Source: Thalassobius sp965218685 (GTDB taxonomy: Bacteria; Pseudomonadota; Alphaproteobacteria; Rhodobacterales; Rhodobacteraceae). Taken from it: a DNA stretch of 64,000 bases. The notes under the pieces were generated by a model. It ran no database searches. It was not told where the DNA came from and was given only the letters and a program-made list of their open reading frames with translations. Numbering within the stretch: position 1 is the first letter of the stretch; the number at the start of each line of letters is the position of its first letter. The stretch is taken from contig NZ_OZ244657.1 of NCBI RefSeq assembly GCF_965218685.1, forward strand, positions 248,001-312,000, in the 5' to 3' direction. A program made the translations under genes and the position numbers. This document shows, piece by piece, positions 35,155 to 44,234 of this stretch.

Positions 35155-36570
35155 TCATGGCAGCCAGCGTTGCACGAACCGCACCACCCGTTTGACCTTG
35201 ATGTTATCAAACAGTTTAGGAGAGAAATAGGCACCCGCAGCCCGCTTGTTAACCTCGGCAATGGTCGGATAGGGCGCAATCATCGCAGAAACTCCTGCCA
35301 TTTTGATACCATTGGCGATGGCCAGCGACCATGTGGCGATCAATTCACCCGCTTGATAGCCGACGATCGAGGCCCCAACGGGCCTCCCTTTGACCACCAT
35401 TACCTTGATCAGGCCGCGAGTCTGGCGGATCGCGATGGCGCGGTCGTTGTGGTGGTATTCGAACCGGGCGACCTCCAGCTTGTCACCGTGTTTTTCGCGC
35501 GCCTGTGCTTCGGTCAGGCCGACCTGCGCCAATTCCGGATCAGTATAGGTGGCCCAGGGGATATGCGCGGTTTTCACGCGTGCAGGCAGCCCGAACAGCA
35601 CCTCGCGGATGATCAGCCCCGCGTGATAGCCCGCAACATGGGTGAAATGCAGCCCACCAGCCACGTCCCCGATGGCATAGACTTTCTTGTTGGTCGTGCG
35701 CAGGCGATCATCGACCGTGATCCCGGTGCGTTCGTATTCAATCCCCGCGGCCTCAAGGTTCAGTTTATCGATATTGAGCTTGCGCCCGGCGGCCACCAGC
35801 AGATGCGTACCATGAAACCTCCCAGCCGAAGTTTCCACAGTAATATCGCCCTCCGAGCCGCTGATCTGCTGCGCCAGCGCGCCTTCGACGATCTCAACGC
35901 CTTCTTCGCGCAGCGCGTCCAAGGCGATCGCGGCCAGCTCGGGGTCATCCTTACCCAGCGCCTTAGCGCCCTCGATCACCGTCACCTTGCAGCCCAGGCG
36001 GATATGGGCCTGAGCCATCTCCATCCCGATGGGGCCACCGCCGATGATCAGCAGATGATCAGGCTTTTCGCGCAGATCGAACAGGGTTTCGTTGGTCTGA
36101 TAGGGCACGCTGTCCAGCCCGGGAATCGGCGGCACGAAAGGGGACGAGCCCGTGGCAATGATAACCCGGCGCGCGGAGATGGTATGCTCGCCCGCCTGAA
36201 CAGTGCGCGGCCCGGTGAAGCGGCCAAACTCGCGGATAACACGGACGCCCAGCCCCTCGAACCGCTCCTGGCTGTCGACGGGGGCGATGGTGTCGATCAC
36301 CGATTTCACGTGATCCTTGGCGGCGGCATAGTCCACCTGAGGCGCCACCGGCGTCACGCCCATTGCCGCGCCCATCGTCATTGCATGGGCGGCATGCCCC
36401 GCGGCCAGCAGCGCCTTGGACGGCACGCAGCCATAGTTCAGGCAGTCCCCGCCCATCTTGTGGCCTTCCAGAAGGGTCACGTCCGCACCCATCTGCACGG
36501 CCCCGGCGGCCACCGACAGCCCACCCGAGCCTGCGCCGATAACCAGAAGGTCTGTTTTGATGTCAGCCAT
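35155..36570 (-). CDS. NAD(P)/FAD-dependent oxidoreductase, mercuric reductase-like
   Basis: 471 residues of the pyridine nucleotide-disulfide oxidoreductase class I fold. FAD motif: LLVIGAGSGGLSVAAGA near 8-24. Redox disulfide: GGDCLNYGCVPSKALL near 40-55. NAD motif: IGGGPIGMEMAQAHI. Second FAD contact: VYAIGDVAGGLHFTHVAGYHAG. The final dimerisation domain lacks the paired C-terminal cysteines of true MerA, so mercury reduction is unlikely. Genes of this type are often linked to TVP38 membrane proteins, as here: the ATG overlaps the neighbour's stop by one base. Confidence 0.92.
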   Translation of the reverse strand: MADIKTDLLVIGAGSGGLSVAAGAVQMGADVTLLEGHKMGGDCLNYGCVPSKALLAAGHAAHAMTMGAAMGVTPVAPQVDYAAAKDHVKSVIDTIAPVDSQERFEGLGVRVIREFGRFTGPRTVQAGEHTISARRVIIATGSSPFVPPIPGLDSVPYQTNETLFDLREKPDHLLIIGGGPIGMEMAQAHIRLGCKVTVIEGAKALGKDDPELAAIALDALREEGVEIVEGALAQQISGSEGDITVETSAGRFHGTHLLVAAGRKLNIDKLNLEAAGIEYERTGITVDDRLRTTNKKVYAIGDVAGGLHFTHVAGYHAGLIIREVLFGLPARVKTAHIPWATYTDPELAQVGLTEAQAREKHGDKLEVARFEYHHNDRAIAIRQTRGLIKVMVVKGRPVGASIVGYQAGELIATWSLAIANGIKMAGVSAMIAPYPTIAEVNKRAAGAYFSPKLFDNIKVKRVVRFVQRWLP

Positions 36571-37313
36571 TATGCACCTTTCCGGCCACGCAGGGCCTTG
36601 ATCACCATGGGCAGCGCCGCCAGCGCGCACAGGCCCAGGATGGGCAGCAGGATTTGCGGTTCAAAGATAATACTCAGGTTGGGGGTCTCGCCACGTTCGA
36701 AAACCTCGCCCAGCCCGGCGCCGACCGAGGTATAGACCACCCCGCCGGGAATGATGCCCAGAAAGGTCGAGATCGCGAAACGCGACAGCGGCACGCCCAC
36801 CAGCGCAGGCACAAGGTTGGCCACGAAGAAGGGAACAGCTGGCACCAAGCGGATCAGGAAAAGCATGGACCACTGATTCTCGTCGATGCCATCCTTGATC
36901 TTTTTCACCGCGCCCTCGCTGTTTTCCATCTTGGCGGCCAGACGTTCGCCCAGCCCCCAGCGGGCGGCCAGAAAGATGCCGACCGCACCGATGGTGGCGG
37001 CGGTTATGTTGAACAAGGCTCCGGGGAAAGTGGCGAACAGGAAACCTCCTGTCAGCGTCGCGATGGTGGCGCCGGGCAGGGAAAAGGCCACGATCACCAC
37101 ATAGACGGCCATAAATACCAGCACAGTCGCCACGAAGTTCGCATCCCGGAACTCCAGCAGCGCCTGACGGTTATCGCGCAAGGTCTCAAAGCTCAGATAC
37201 TCACGCAGCAGGTATCCACCCAGCAGCGCAACGGTCAGAATCACCAGCAAGGGCAGCATCCGCCCCCAGCTTCGACCCTGTTTTTCCTGTTTGTTTTCCA
37301 CAATCTTCCCCAA
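36570..37313 (-). CDS. TVP38/TMEM64 family (SNARE-associated/DedA-like) membrane protein
   Basis: 247 residues with about six hydrophobic segments. The family core is VAFSLPGATIATLTGGFLFATFPGALFNITAATIGAVGIFLAARW, read in overlapping parts at about residues 75-119, then FLIRLVPAVPFFVANLVPALVGVPLSRF near 151-178 with the F-x-x-R-L-x-P-x-x-P-F pattern. Possible lipid scramblase or transporter. First gene of the pair with the flavoprotein. The sequence MGKIVENKQEKQGRSWGR gives a polar lead. Confidence 0.91.
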   Translation of the reverse strand: MGKIVENKQEKQGRSWGRMLPLLVILTVALLGGYLLREYLSFETLRDNRQALLEFRDANFVATVLVFMAVYVVIVAFSLPGATIATLTGGFLFATFPGALFNITAATIGAVGIFLAARWGLGERLAAKMENSEGAVKKIKDGIDENQWSMLFLIRLVPAVPFFVANLVPALVGVPLSRFAISTFLGIIPGGVVYTSVGAGLGEVFERGETPNLSIIFEPQILLPILGLCALAALPMVIKALRGRKGA

Positions 37314-37480
37314 TCTCGGTTGCAGCCAAGATGCGGGCAGGACGCGCCAGATGATAGGGTGATCACGCCGGGTTGATCGCTGGTGACAGCTAACGCCGCG
37401 TTTTCACGGGTTTTACGATGGCTTGAAACATTTGACCCCGAAAAGAGCCATATTTTTGTTGCAAAAGGCCTATCAGGGAT

Positions 37481-37509
37481 TTGACATAGTCCGGGCCTCC
37501 CCCTATAGG
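37481..37509 (+). promoter_or_regulatory. Sigma-70 promoter of rpmH-rnpA
   Basis: TTGACA at 37481-37486 and TATAGG at 37504-37509, with a 17-base spacer. The -35 box is perfect and the -10 box matches four of six. It lies about 70 bases upstream of rpmH, in the right orientation, in the 265-base gap after the divergent TVP38 gene. Confidence 0.8.
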
Positions 37510-37578
37510 ACGGGCTTCGGATACCACGGGCCGGGCGAATCCGCTTGTCCAGCCCCCAGATGATTTGGAGACGGAGCG

Positions 37579-37713
37579 ATGAAACGCACCTACCAGCCCT
37601 CGAACCTGGTTCGCAAGCGCCGCCACGGATTCCGCGCCCGCATGGCCACCAAAGCCGGTCGCAAGATCCTGAACGCACGCCGCGCACGCGGCCGCAAGTC
37701 GCTGAGCGCCTAA
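37579..37713 (+). CDS. rpmH: 50S ribosomal protein L34
   Basis: 44-residue, strongly basic ribosomal protein beginning [20 protein letters not shown], the L34 signature, and ending [12 protein letters not shown] lies a few bases before the ATG. It is first in the rpmH-rnpA-yidD-ttcA series, as in most bacteria. Confidence 0.98.
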
Positions 37714-37754
37714 GCTTAGCCGACCTGACGGACATGACACCGCCGGAGGCCCCT

Positions 37755-38150
37755 ATGGATGGCACTGCCAACCCTGGGGACACGCCCCCGGCGGTTTCCG
37801 TTTGTCTGCAGGTTCTCAAAAACCGCTCGGATTTCCTGCGCGCGTCCAAGGCGCGACGGCAAGGCACCAAGGGCATGATGGTTCAGGCGCGCAAACGGCG
37901 TGCAGACGAGCCCGCGCGTGGCATTCGCGTGGGCTTTACCTGTTCCAAGAAGGTTGGCAACGCTGTCGCCCGCAACCGCGCCAAGCGCCGCCTGCGCGAG
38001 GTCGCCCGGATGGTGTTGCCCGAACAGGGCCGCGACGGTTGGGACTATGTGTTGATCGGGCGCGCGGAAATGACCGCCCAGCGCCCCTTTGCGGATCTGC
38101 AGGGCGATCTTATCTATGCACTGAAAAAGCTGCATCAGGATCGCACATGA
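37755..38150 (+). CDS. rnpA: Ribonuclease P protein component
   Basis: 131 residues. Protein part of the RNase P ribozyme for 5' maturation of tRNA. Family pattern: LKNRSDFLRASKARRQG near 18-34 and the conserved GIRVGFTCSKKVGNAVARNRAKRRLRE, here read around residues 56-82. I prefer ATG 37755 because GGAGG at 37745-37749 lies five bases upstream; ATG 37734 would add seven residues. The N-terminal 15 residues are proline/alanine-rich. yidD overlaps its end by four bases. Confidence 0.94.
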   Translation: MDGTANPGDTPPAVSVCLQVLKNRSDFLRASKARRQGTKGMMVQARKRRADEPARGIRVGFTCSKKVGNAVARNRAKRRLREVARMVLPEQGRDGWDYVLIGRAEMTAQRPFADLQGDLIYALKKLHQDRT

Positions 38151-38380
38151 CACCGCTTGCCCATATCGCTGCCCTGCCCGTGCGGGCTTACCGGCTGATC
38201 TTCAGCCCCTGGGTTGGGTATAATTGCCGCTATCAGCCCACCTGCAGCGCCTATGCGCTGGAGGCGTTGGAAAAACACGGTGCGATCCGCGGCAGCTGGC
38301 TGGCGTTGCGCCGTATCGGGCGGTGTCACCCCTTGGGCAGTGATGGCTATGATCCTGTCCCCGACCCTAAGAAGAAGTGA
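38147..38380 (+). CDS. yidD: Membrane protein insertion efficiency factor YidD
   Basis: 77 residues. Family signature: YRLIFSPWVGYNCRYQPTCSAYALEALEKHG, read around residues 15-45, with P-T-C-S-x-Y and the closing RRIGRCHPLGSDGYDPVP near 55-72. Aids YidC-dependent membrane insertion. Starts inside the end of rnpA (ATGA overlap). Confidence 0.95.
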   Translation: MTPLAHIAALPVRAYRLIFSPWVGYNCRYQPTCSAYALEALEKHGAIRGSWLALRRIGRCHPLGSDGYDPVPDPKKK

Positions 38381-38382
38381 CC

Positions 38383-39252
38383 ATGCTGGACGATCACGAC
38401 GACATCCACCCGCTGTTTCACGGTGCGCCCAAATCGGCCGATTTCAAAAAGCTGCGCAAGCGGATTGTCCGCTATACCCGCGAGGCGATCGAGCAATACG
38501 GCATGATCGAACCGGGCGCCAAGTGGCTGGTCTGTCTGTCGGGCGGCAAGGACAGCTATACCCTGTTGGCCGTTTTGCACGAGCTGAAGTGGCGCGGGTT
38601 GCTGCCTGTCGAACTGCTGGCCTGCAATCTGGATCAGGGCCAGCCTGGATTTCCGGCGACCGTACTGCCTGAATTCCTTGAAAAAATGGGCGTTCCGCAC
38701 CGGATCGAATACCAGGACACCTATTCTGTGGTGATGGATAAGGTGCCTCAGGGGCGGACCTACTGCGCGCTGTGTTCGCGTTTGCGGCGCGGGAACCTCT
38801 ATCGAATCGCGCGCGAAGAGGGATGCTCGGCCGTGGTGCTGGGCCATCACCGCGATGACATTCTGGAAACCTTCTTCATGAACCTCTTCCACGGCGGGCG
38901 TCTGGCTACCATGCCGCCCAAGCTGGTCAACGAAGAGGGTGATCTGTTCCTCTATCGTCCGCTTGCCCACGTGGCCGAGGCCGATTGCGAGAAATTCGCC
39001 CGCCTGATGAATTATCCCATCATTCCCTGCGATCTGTGCGGGTCTCAGGACGGGTTGCAACGCCAGCAGGTCAAACAGATTTTGGACGGCTGGGAAAAGA
39101 ACGCACCTGGCCGCCGGCAAGTGATGTTCCGCGCGCTGATGAACGCGCGGCCATCGCATCTGCTGGACCCGAAATTGTTCGATTTCGCCGGGCTGGAGCT
39201 GGGTGCGAACAATTTTCAACAAATCGACACTGATTTACCCAAGCTGCGTTAA
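38383..39252 (+). CDS. ttcA: tRNA 2-thiocytidine(32) synthetase TtcA
   Basis: 289 residues. ATP-dependent thiolation of C32 in certain tRNAs using a 4Fe-4S cluster. PP-loop CLSGGKDSYTLLAVL near 52-66; cluster cysteines C-x-x-C in TYCALCSRLRRG near 125-136 and CDLCGSQ near 215-221. ATG 38383 is preferred; GTG 38377 overlaps the yidD stop and would add two residues. One of the tRNAs modified by TtcA in enterics is a tRNA-Arg, a class also present in this window. Confidence 0.94.
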   Translation: MLDDHDDIHPLFHGAPKSADFKKLRKRIVRYTREAIEQYGMIEPGAKWLVCLSGGKDSYTLLAVLHELKWRGLLPVELLACNLDQGQPGFPATVLPEFLEKMGVPHRIEYQDTYSVVMDKVPQGRTYCALCSRLRRGNLYRIAREEGCSAVVLGHHRDDILETFFMNLFHGGRLATMPPKLVNEEGDLFLYRPLAHVAEADCEKFARLMNYPIIPCDLCGSQDGLQRQQVKQILDGWEKNAPGRRQVMFRALMNARPSHLLDPKLFDFAGLELGANNFQQIDTDLPKLR

Positions 39253-39309
39253 GTCGCCGTTGAGCTTTGGGGGCCTAGCTTTCCTTCGGATTTGAAGGAA
39301 AGGATTCCC

Positions 39310-40830
39310 ATGCCACATCCCCGGCGGCAGGCCCTGGCTGAACTGCGCGTAAAACTTCGTCAAGCTTTGACGGGGCCGCAAATGCTGGCCTTTTTGCCCG
39401 CCGCCGTGCTGAGCGCATATTGGATCGGGGGCGAGGCTTACCTGCTGGCCGTTTCGCTTGGGTTCCCCGTGCTTTATGCCGCTGTGGGGGGCTTTGGACA
39501 GATGTCCCAGCCCAAAGTGCCCGATCTGCCTAAGCTCGAGGTACTTTTGGACCAACGCCTGGCCGAGGCACATCACCGCCAAAAGGTCTTTGCCTGTTTT
39601 CTGGTCTCGATGGATGATCACGATGAACTGTTGGACCGATATGGGCAGGCCGCCATGGATCGCGTTCTTGAGCGCGTCTCTGACCGGATCCGGGCAGTGC
39701 TTCGCCATGGTGACATCGTCCTGAAACCTGACGAGGGCGTTGTCCCCGTGGTAATGGCCCCAGTGCGCCTGATGGACCTGGAAATGGCCATCCAGGTTGC
39801 ACGGCGGCTGCAGGCCGCAGTGGAAGAGCCTGTATCGCTCGAATCAACCAGTATCTATGTGTCCTGTTCGATCGCCTTCAGCCTGAGCCAACAGAACCCC
39901 CATCGCAACGGGTTGAAAATGGCACAAAACACACATGTTGCATTGGATGACGCCCGCGCCAATGCGCCTTCCGCGATCCGCGCTTGGTCGGAACATATGA
40001 AATCAGCGCGCCTGACCCGGTCGCATCTGACTGATCAGGCAGTGCGAGCCCTTGAAAGCGGTCAGATCCAGCCGTGGTTTCAACCCCAGATCTCGACCGA
40101 CACGGGCCAGATCACGGGTTTCGAGGCCCTTGCACGTTGGGTCCACCCCGAACAGGGAATCATCCCCCCCGGAGATTTCCTGCCAACCCTTGAAAGCGCC
40201 GGCATGATGGAGCGTCTTGGCGAAGTCATGCTCAGCCGCGCGCTGGCCGCGCTTACCGGTTGGGACCGGGCTGGTGTCAATGTTCCCAGCGTTGGGGTCA
40301 ACTTTGCCGAACAAGAGCTGCGCAACCCGAACCTGACCGAGAAGGTAAACTGGGAGCTGGACAGGCTGGGGCTGACGCCGGACCGACTGACCATCGAGGT
40401 ACTGGAAACCGTCGTCGCCGAAACGCCGGACGACATGGTCGCCCGCAACATCAACGAACTTGCTGCCCAAGGGTGCCGCATCGATCTGGACGATTTCGGC
40501 ACCGGGCATGCCTCGATCTCGTCCATTCGCCGATTCGCGGTGGGGCGGATCAAGATCGATCGCAGCTTTGTCATGAAGGTCGACAGGGACCCTGAACAGC
40601 AACGGATGGTCACTGCGATTCTCTCGATGGCCGAGCGCCTGGGCCTGGACACGCTGGCCGAGGGGGTGGAAACCCCGGCCGAGCATGCCCTGTTGGCGCA
40701 ATTGGGATGCGGCCACGTTCAAGGCTTTGGCATTGCCCGTCCGATGCCCTTTGATCAGACCCTTGACTGGATTCGTGCGCATGAGGCCCGCGTAAAACAA
40801 CCGCCCCTGATCGGCCGCAAGCAGGTTTGA
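39310..40830 (+). CDS. EAL-domain c-di-GMP phosphodiesterase with degenerate GGDEF domain
   Basis: 506 residues. Two hydrophobic segments near 25-65 anchor the protein. The GGDEF-like domain at about 80-220 has lost its signature (KPDEGVVPVVM at that place), so cyclase activity is unlikely. The EAL domain from about 245 keeps its catalytic residues: FEALARW, the N in VNFAEQEL, EVLETVV, DLDDFGTGHASI, IKIDRSF, AEGVET and QGFGIARPM. It should hydrolyse c-di-GMP. AAGGA lies a few bases before ATG 39310. It lies between ttcA and yidC. Confidence 0.93.
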   Translation: MPHPRRQALAELRVKLRQALTGPQMLAFLPAAVLSAYWIGGEAYLLAVSLGFPVLYAAVGGFGQMSQPKVPDLPKLEVLLDQRLAEAHHRQKVFACFLVSMDDHDELLDRYGQAAMDRVLERVSDRIRAVLRHGDIVLKPDEGVVPVVMAPVRLMDLEMAIQVARRLQAAVEEPVSLESTSIYVSCSIAFSLSQQNPHRNGLKMAQNTHVALDDARANAPSAIRAWSEHMKSARLTRSHLTDQAVRALESGQIQPWFQPQISTDTGQITGFEALARWVHPEQGIIPPGDFLPTLESAGMMERLGEVMLSRALAALTGWDRAGVNVPSVGVNFAEQELRNPNLTEKVNWELDRLGLTPDRLTIEVLETVVAETPDDMVARNINELAAQGCRIDLDDFGTGHASISSIRRFAVGRIKIDRSFVMKVDRDPEQQRMVTAILSMAERLGLDTLAEGVETPAEHALLAQLGCGHVQGFGIARPMPFDQTLDWIRAHEARVKQPPLIGRKQV

Positions 40831-40937
40831 GGCCGCGAATAGCCGCACAGAACCCAGTTTTCGGGTGAAACTGCTTGACCTTTGGGGCCGCACTCTGTTG
40901 AACCAGCCTGAACTTCAAAACGACAGGCTTTGATCAG

Positions 40938-42734
40938 ATGGACTCTCAGAACAAGAACCTCATCCTGGCGACGGCGCTCAGCTTTGTTGTCATCCTTGTA
41001 TGGTTCATCCTTTTCCCTCCCCCCGAGGCCCAACCGACCGACCCCAACGCACCGGTTGCGACCGCCGAGGGTGTCACCACCCCCGCTGCGCCCGCCGCAC
41101 CGGCCGCGACCCCCGCTGCCCCGGCACAGGCGACGGTCGAAGCTGCGGACAGCAACGCTCCGCGTCTGCCCATCGACACCCCCCGGATCGAGGGCGCGAT
41201 CTCTTTGCAGGGTGGTCGCATCGACCAGCTGGCGCTGAAGGATTACCGCGAGGAAAACGTTCCCGGTTCGGCGAATGTAACCGTGCTGTCCCCTGTCGGC
41301 AGCGAGAATGCCTTTTACGCTCTGTTCGGCTGGGCTGCGGGCGCGGGTCTGACCCCCGACGCCGTACCGGGCCCCAACACGCTGTGGACGGTCGAAAGCG
41401 GCACGAACCTGACCCCCGACAACCCCGTCACTCTGGCCTGGGATAACGGTGCGGGCCAAACCTTCCGCCGCACCATCAGCGTTGACCAGGATTATATGTT
41501 CAGTGTCACCCAGTCGGTCACCAATACCGGTGCCAGCGCGATTTCGCTGGCCCCCTATGGTATTCTGGCCCGCCACGGCGAGCCGGCCAACGCCAAGAAC
41601 TTCTTCATCCTGCACGAGGGCACCGTCGGCATGGCCGATGGCGAGCTGACCGAGACCTCGTATGGCAACCTTGAAGACCTGGATTTCAATGCCCGCGAGG
41701 GCACCCGCGCTGAAGTTACCCAAGTCGCTGAAAGCGGTTGGATCGGCTTTACTGATCACTACTGGATGTCGACCCTGATCCCAACTGCTGGCACGCCCTT
41801 CAAGTCGGTGATCAAATATGACGAGGCGCGCAACATCTTCCAGGCCGAGGCCGTGCAACCGACGCAGACCGTGGCCCCTGGCCAAACCGCCAGCGCCGAC
41901 ACGAAACTGTTTTCTGGCGCCAAGGAATGGGAAACTATCCGCAACTACGAGAACGCGGGCGTCACCAAGTTTGTCGACTCGATCGACTGGGGTTGGTTCT
42001 TCTTCCTGACAAAACCGATCTTCCAGGCGCTGCACTTCCTTCACGGCTTCATCGGCAACATGGGCTGGTCGATCATCGCTCTGACCATCGTGATCAAGGC
42101 GATCGTCTTCCCGCTGGCGTACAAGTCTTATGCCTCGATGGCGAAGATGAAAGAGCTTCAGCCCAAGATGGAAGAGCTGAAGAAGGCAGCGGGCGACGAT
42201 AAGGCCAAAGTTCAGCAAGCCATGATGGAGCTGTACAAGAAGGAAAAGGTGAACCCTGCCTCGGGTTGTCTGCCGATCCTGATCCAGATCCCGATTTTCT
42301 TCTCGCTCTACAAAGTGATCTTCGTCACGCTGGAACTGCGCCACGCCCCCTGGCTGGGTTGGATCACCGACCTGAGCGCGCCTGATCCCAGCTCGATCCT
42401 GAACCTGTTCGGCCTGCTGCCCTATGCGACTCCGTCGCCCGACAGCATCTTTGCCATCGTCAGCCTGGGCATCCTGCCCATCCTGCTGGGTATCTCGATG
42501 TGGCTACAGCAGAAACTGAACCCGGCACCCACCGATGCGACCCAGGCGATGATCTTTGCCTGGATGCCCTGGGTGTTCATGTTCATGCTGGGCAGCTTTG
42601 CTAGCGGTCTGGTCCTTTACTGGATCACCAACAACACCATCACCTTCACGCAGCAGTATTTGATCATGCGCAGTCACGGGTACAAACCTGATGTGTTCGG
42701 CAATATCAAAAACAGCTTCAAACGGAAGAAATGA
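40938..42734 (+). CDS. yidC: Membrane protein insertase YidC
   Basis: 598 residues. N-terminal membrane segment (MDSQNKNLILATALSFVVIL), a proline/alanine-rich linker, a large periplasmic beta domain (about 75-345), and a C-terminal core of five membrane helices starting GWFFFLTKPIFQALHFLHG near 352, with LPILIQIPIFFSLYKVIF near 443-460 and a basic tail GNIKNSFKRKK. Inserts proteins into the inner membrane. MOSC follows with an ATGA overlap. Confidence 0.97.
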   Translation: MDSQNKNLILATALSFVVILVWFILFPPPEAQPTDPNAPVATAEGVTTPAAPAAPAATPAAPAQATVEAADSNAPRLPIDTPRIEGAISLQGGRIDQLALKDYREENVPGSANVTVLSPVGSENAFYALFGWAAGAGLTPDAVPGPNTLWTVESGTNLTPDNPVTLAWDNGAGQTFRRTISVDQDYMFSVTQSVTNTGASAISLAPYGILARHGEPANAKNFFILHEGTVGMADGELTETSYGNLEDLDFNAREGTRAEVTQVAESGWIGFTDHYWMSTLIPTAGTPFKSVIKYDEARNIFQAEAVQPTQTVAPGQTASADTKLFSGAKEWETIRNYENAGVTKFVDSIDWGWFFFLTKPIFQALHFLHGFIGNMGWSIIALTIVIKAIVFPLAYKSYASMAKMKELQPKMEELKKAAGDDKAKVQQAMMELYKKEKVNPASGCLPILIQIPIFFSLYKVIFVTLELRHAPWLGWITDLSAPDPSSILNLFGLLPYATPSPDSIFAIVSLGILPILLGISMWLQQKLNPAPTDATQAMIFAWMPWVFMFMLGSFASGLVLYWITNNTITFTQQYLIMRSHGYKPDVFGNIKNSFKRKK

Positions 42735-43480
42735 GCCGTCTCGCTCATATCGTCCGGCACCCGATCAAGTCGGTCGGGTACGAGGAGATTGAAAGCGCGT
42801 CCCTGACAAAGGGGCGCGCTCTTCCCTTTGATCGGCACTGGGCAATCGCCCACGAGGCTGCCGGTTTTGGTGCCAAGCCGACCGAATGGGCGTCGAAACG
42901 CAATTTCGTCCGTGGGGTTGCGGGCCATCAGCTGATGGCCGTACAGGCTCAGACGAACGAGGCATCGGGAACCGTCACGCTCAACCATCCGCGGGCAAAC
43001 CCGGTCACGCTTGACCCGTTGGCCCAAGCAGATCAGCTCATTGACTGGGTGCGCCCCTTTTGGCCCGACACCCGCCCCGCGCCCGCCAATGTCGTGCATC
43101 TGCCCGGCCAGCCCTTTGGTGACATGCCCGATCCCTATCTGTCGCTGCTCAGCCTCAGCTCATTGCGTGCGCTCGGCCACCGCGCTGGCCGCAATCTGTC
43201 TATCCACCGTTTTCGCGGCAACCTGTGGGTCGAGGATTGGCCCCCTTTCCACGAGTTCGACCTGATCGGCAAAACGCTTCGCATGGGCGGGGCTGAATTG
43301 CGCATCGTTGAACGGATCACCCGCTGTCAGGCCACCACCGTAAGCCCGAAAACCGGCCACGCGGACGTGGACACGCTGGCCGCGCTGGACCAAGCCTATG
43401 ACCACCAGGACTTCGGCGTTTATGCCTTGGTCACGAAATCCGGCCCCATCGCCATCAACGACGACATCGAGGTTCTGTAA
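42731..43480 (+). CDS. MOSC domain-containing protein
   Basis: 249 residues. N-terminal MOSC_N-like start MSRLAHIVRHPIKSVGYEEI, with the IKS element, and C-terminal MOSC domain with NLWVEDWPPFHEFDLIGKTLRMGGAELRIVERITRCQATTVSP read around 160-203; the conserved cysteine is in ITRCQAT. Family members bind or transfer molybdenum cofactor sulfur. Fits with the moa genes elsewhere in the window only in a general way. Overlaps yidC by four bases and yihA by one. Confidence 0.93.
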   Translation: MSRLAHIVRHPIKSVGYEEIESASLTKGRALPFDRHWAIAHEAAGFGAKPTEWASKRNFVRGVAGHQLMAVQAQTNEASGTVTLNHPRANPVTLDPLAQADQLIDWVRPFWPDTRPAPANVVHLPGQPFGDMPDPYLSLLSLSSLRALGHRAGRNLSIHRFRGNLWVEDWPPFHEFDLIGKTLRMGGAELRIVERITRCQATTVSPKTGHADVDTLAALDQAYDHQDFGVYALVTKSGPIAINDDIEVL

Positions 43481-44130
43481 TGCAACTCCCATTCCCCCAG
43501 GCAGAAGAGCCCGACGACATCACCCGCGAAAAAGGTCGCCTGCTTTTTGCCGGCGAGACCGAGTTCCTCAAAGGCGTGGTCGCTATGAACGGCCTGCCCC
43601 CTGCCGACCGGATCGAGGTCTGCTTTGCCGGCCGCTCGAACGTTGGCAAATCCAGCCTTATCAATGCCTTGACGGGACGCAAAGGATTGGCTCGCGCCTC
43701 CAACACCCCTGGCCGAACACAGGAAATCAACTTCTTCACCGCCGGAGAAGAGCATTACCTCGTCGACCTTCCGGGCTATGGCTTTGCCAACGCTCCAGTG
43801 GCCGTCGTTGAAAAATGGCAACGCCTTTTGAAACAATACCTCTCGGGCCGCCAAAACCTGCGCCGCGCCTTCGTGCTGATCGATGCGCGCCACGGCGTCA
43901 AAGCCGTCGACGAAGAGATCATGTCCCTGCTCGACAGCTCGGCCGTAACCTTCCAATGCGTGCTGACCAAAACCGATAAGGTCAAACTCAAAGACCGCGA
44001 GCGCGTCCTCGCTCAGGTGCGCGAAAAACTCTCCAAACACCCCGCCGCTTTCCCGGAACTGATCCTGACCTCTTCGGAAAAAGGCGACGGTATCGCCACC
44101 TTGCGTGCCATCATCGCGACGCTGATCTGA
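43480..44130 (+). CDS. yihA: Ribosome biogenesis GTP-binding protein YihA/YsxC (EngB)
   Basis: 216 residues. Small GTPase needed for large-subunit assembly. G1 GRSNVGKSSLINAL near 50-63, G2 region NTPGRTQEINFF near 76-87, G3 DLPGYGFA near 97-104, G4 LTKTDKVK near 166-173, G5 TSSEKGDGI near 197-205. ATG 43480 overlaps the MOSC stop by one base. Last gene of the yidC unit; faces the SDR gene. Confidence 0.96.
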   Translation: MQLPFPQAEEPDDITREKGRLLFAGETEFLKGVVAMNGLPPADRIEVCFAGRSNVGKSSLINALTGRKGLARASNTPGRTQEINFFTAGEEHYLVDLPGYGFANAPVAVVEKWQRLLKQYLSGRQNLRRAFVLIDARHGVKAVDEEIMSLLDSSAVTFQCVLTKTDKVKLKDRERVLAQVREKLSKHPAAFPELILTSSEKGDGIATLRAIIATLI

Positions 44131-44152
44131 CAGGGTCGGCCACCGCGCGCTT

Positions 44153-44172
44153 CCCTCCCCAGAAGGGGAGGG
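44153..44172. terminator. GC-rich hairpin between converging yihA and SDR genes
   Basis: An eight-base perfect stem (44153-44160 with 44165-44172) has a four-base loop, AGAA. It lies in the 104-base spacer of two converging genes, so it may end both transcripts. No T run follows on either side, so termination is not certain. Confidence 0.5.
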
Positions 44173-44234
44173 CCAGGGAGGGGGTCAAGCATAGTGCCAC
44201 GCCGCAGGCGTGCCCGTTGGATCACGCCGTTCAA

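Noticed and set aside
35155..36570. Mercury resistance operon
   Set aside because: The flavoprotein lacks the C-terminal cysteine pair, and there is no merR, merT or merP.
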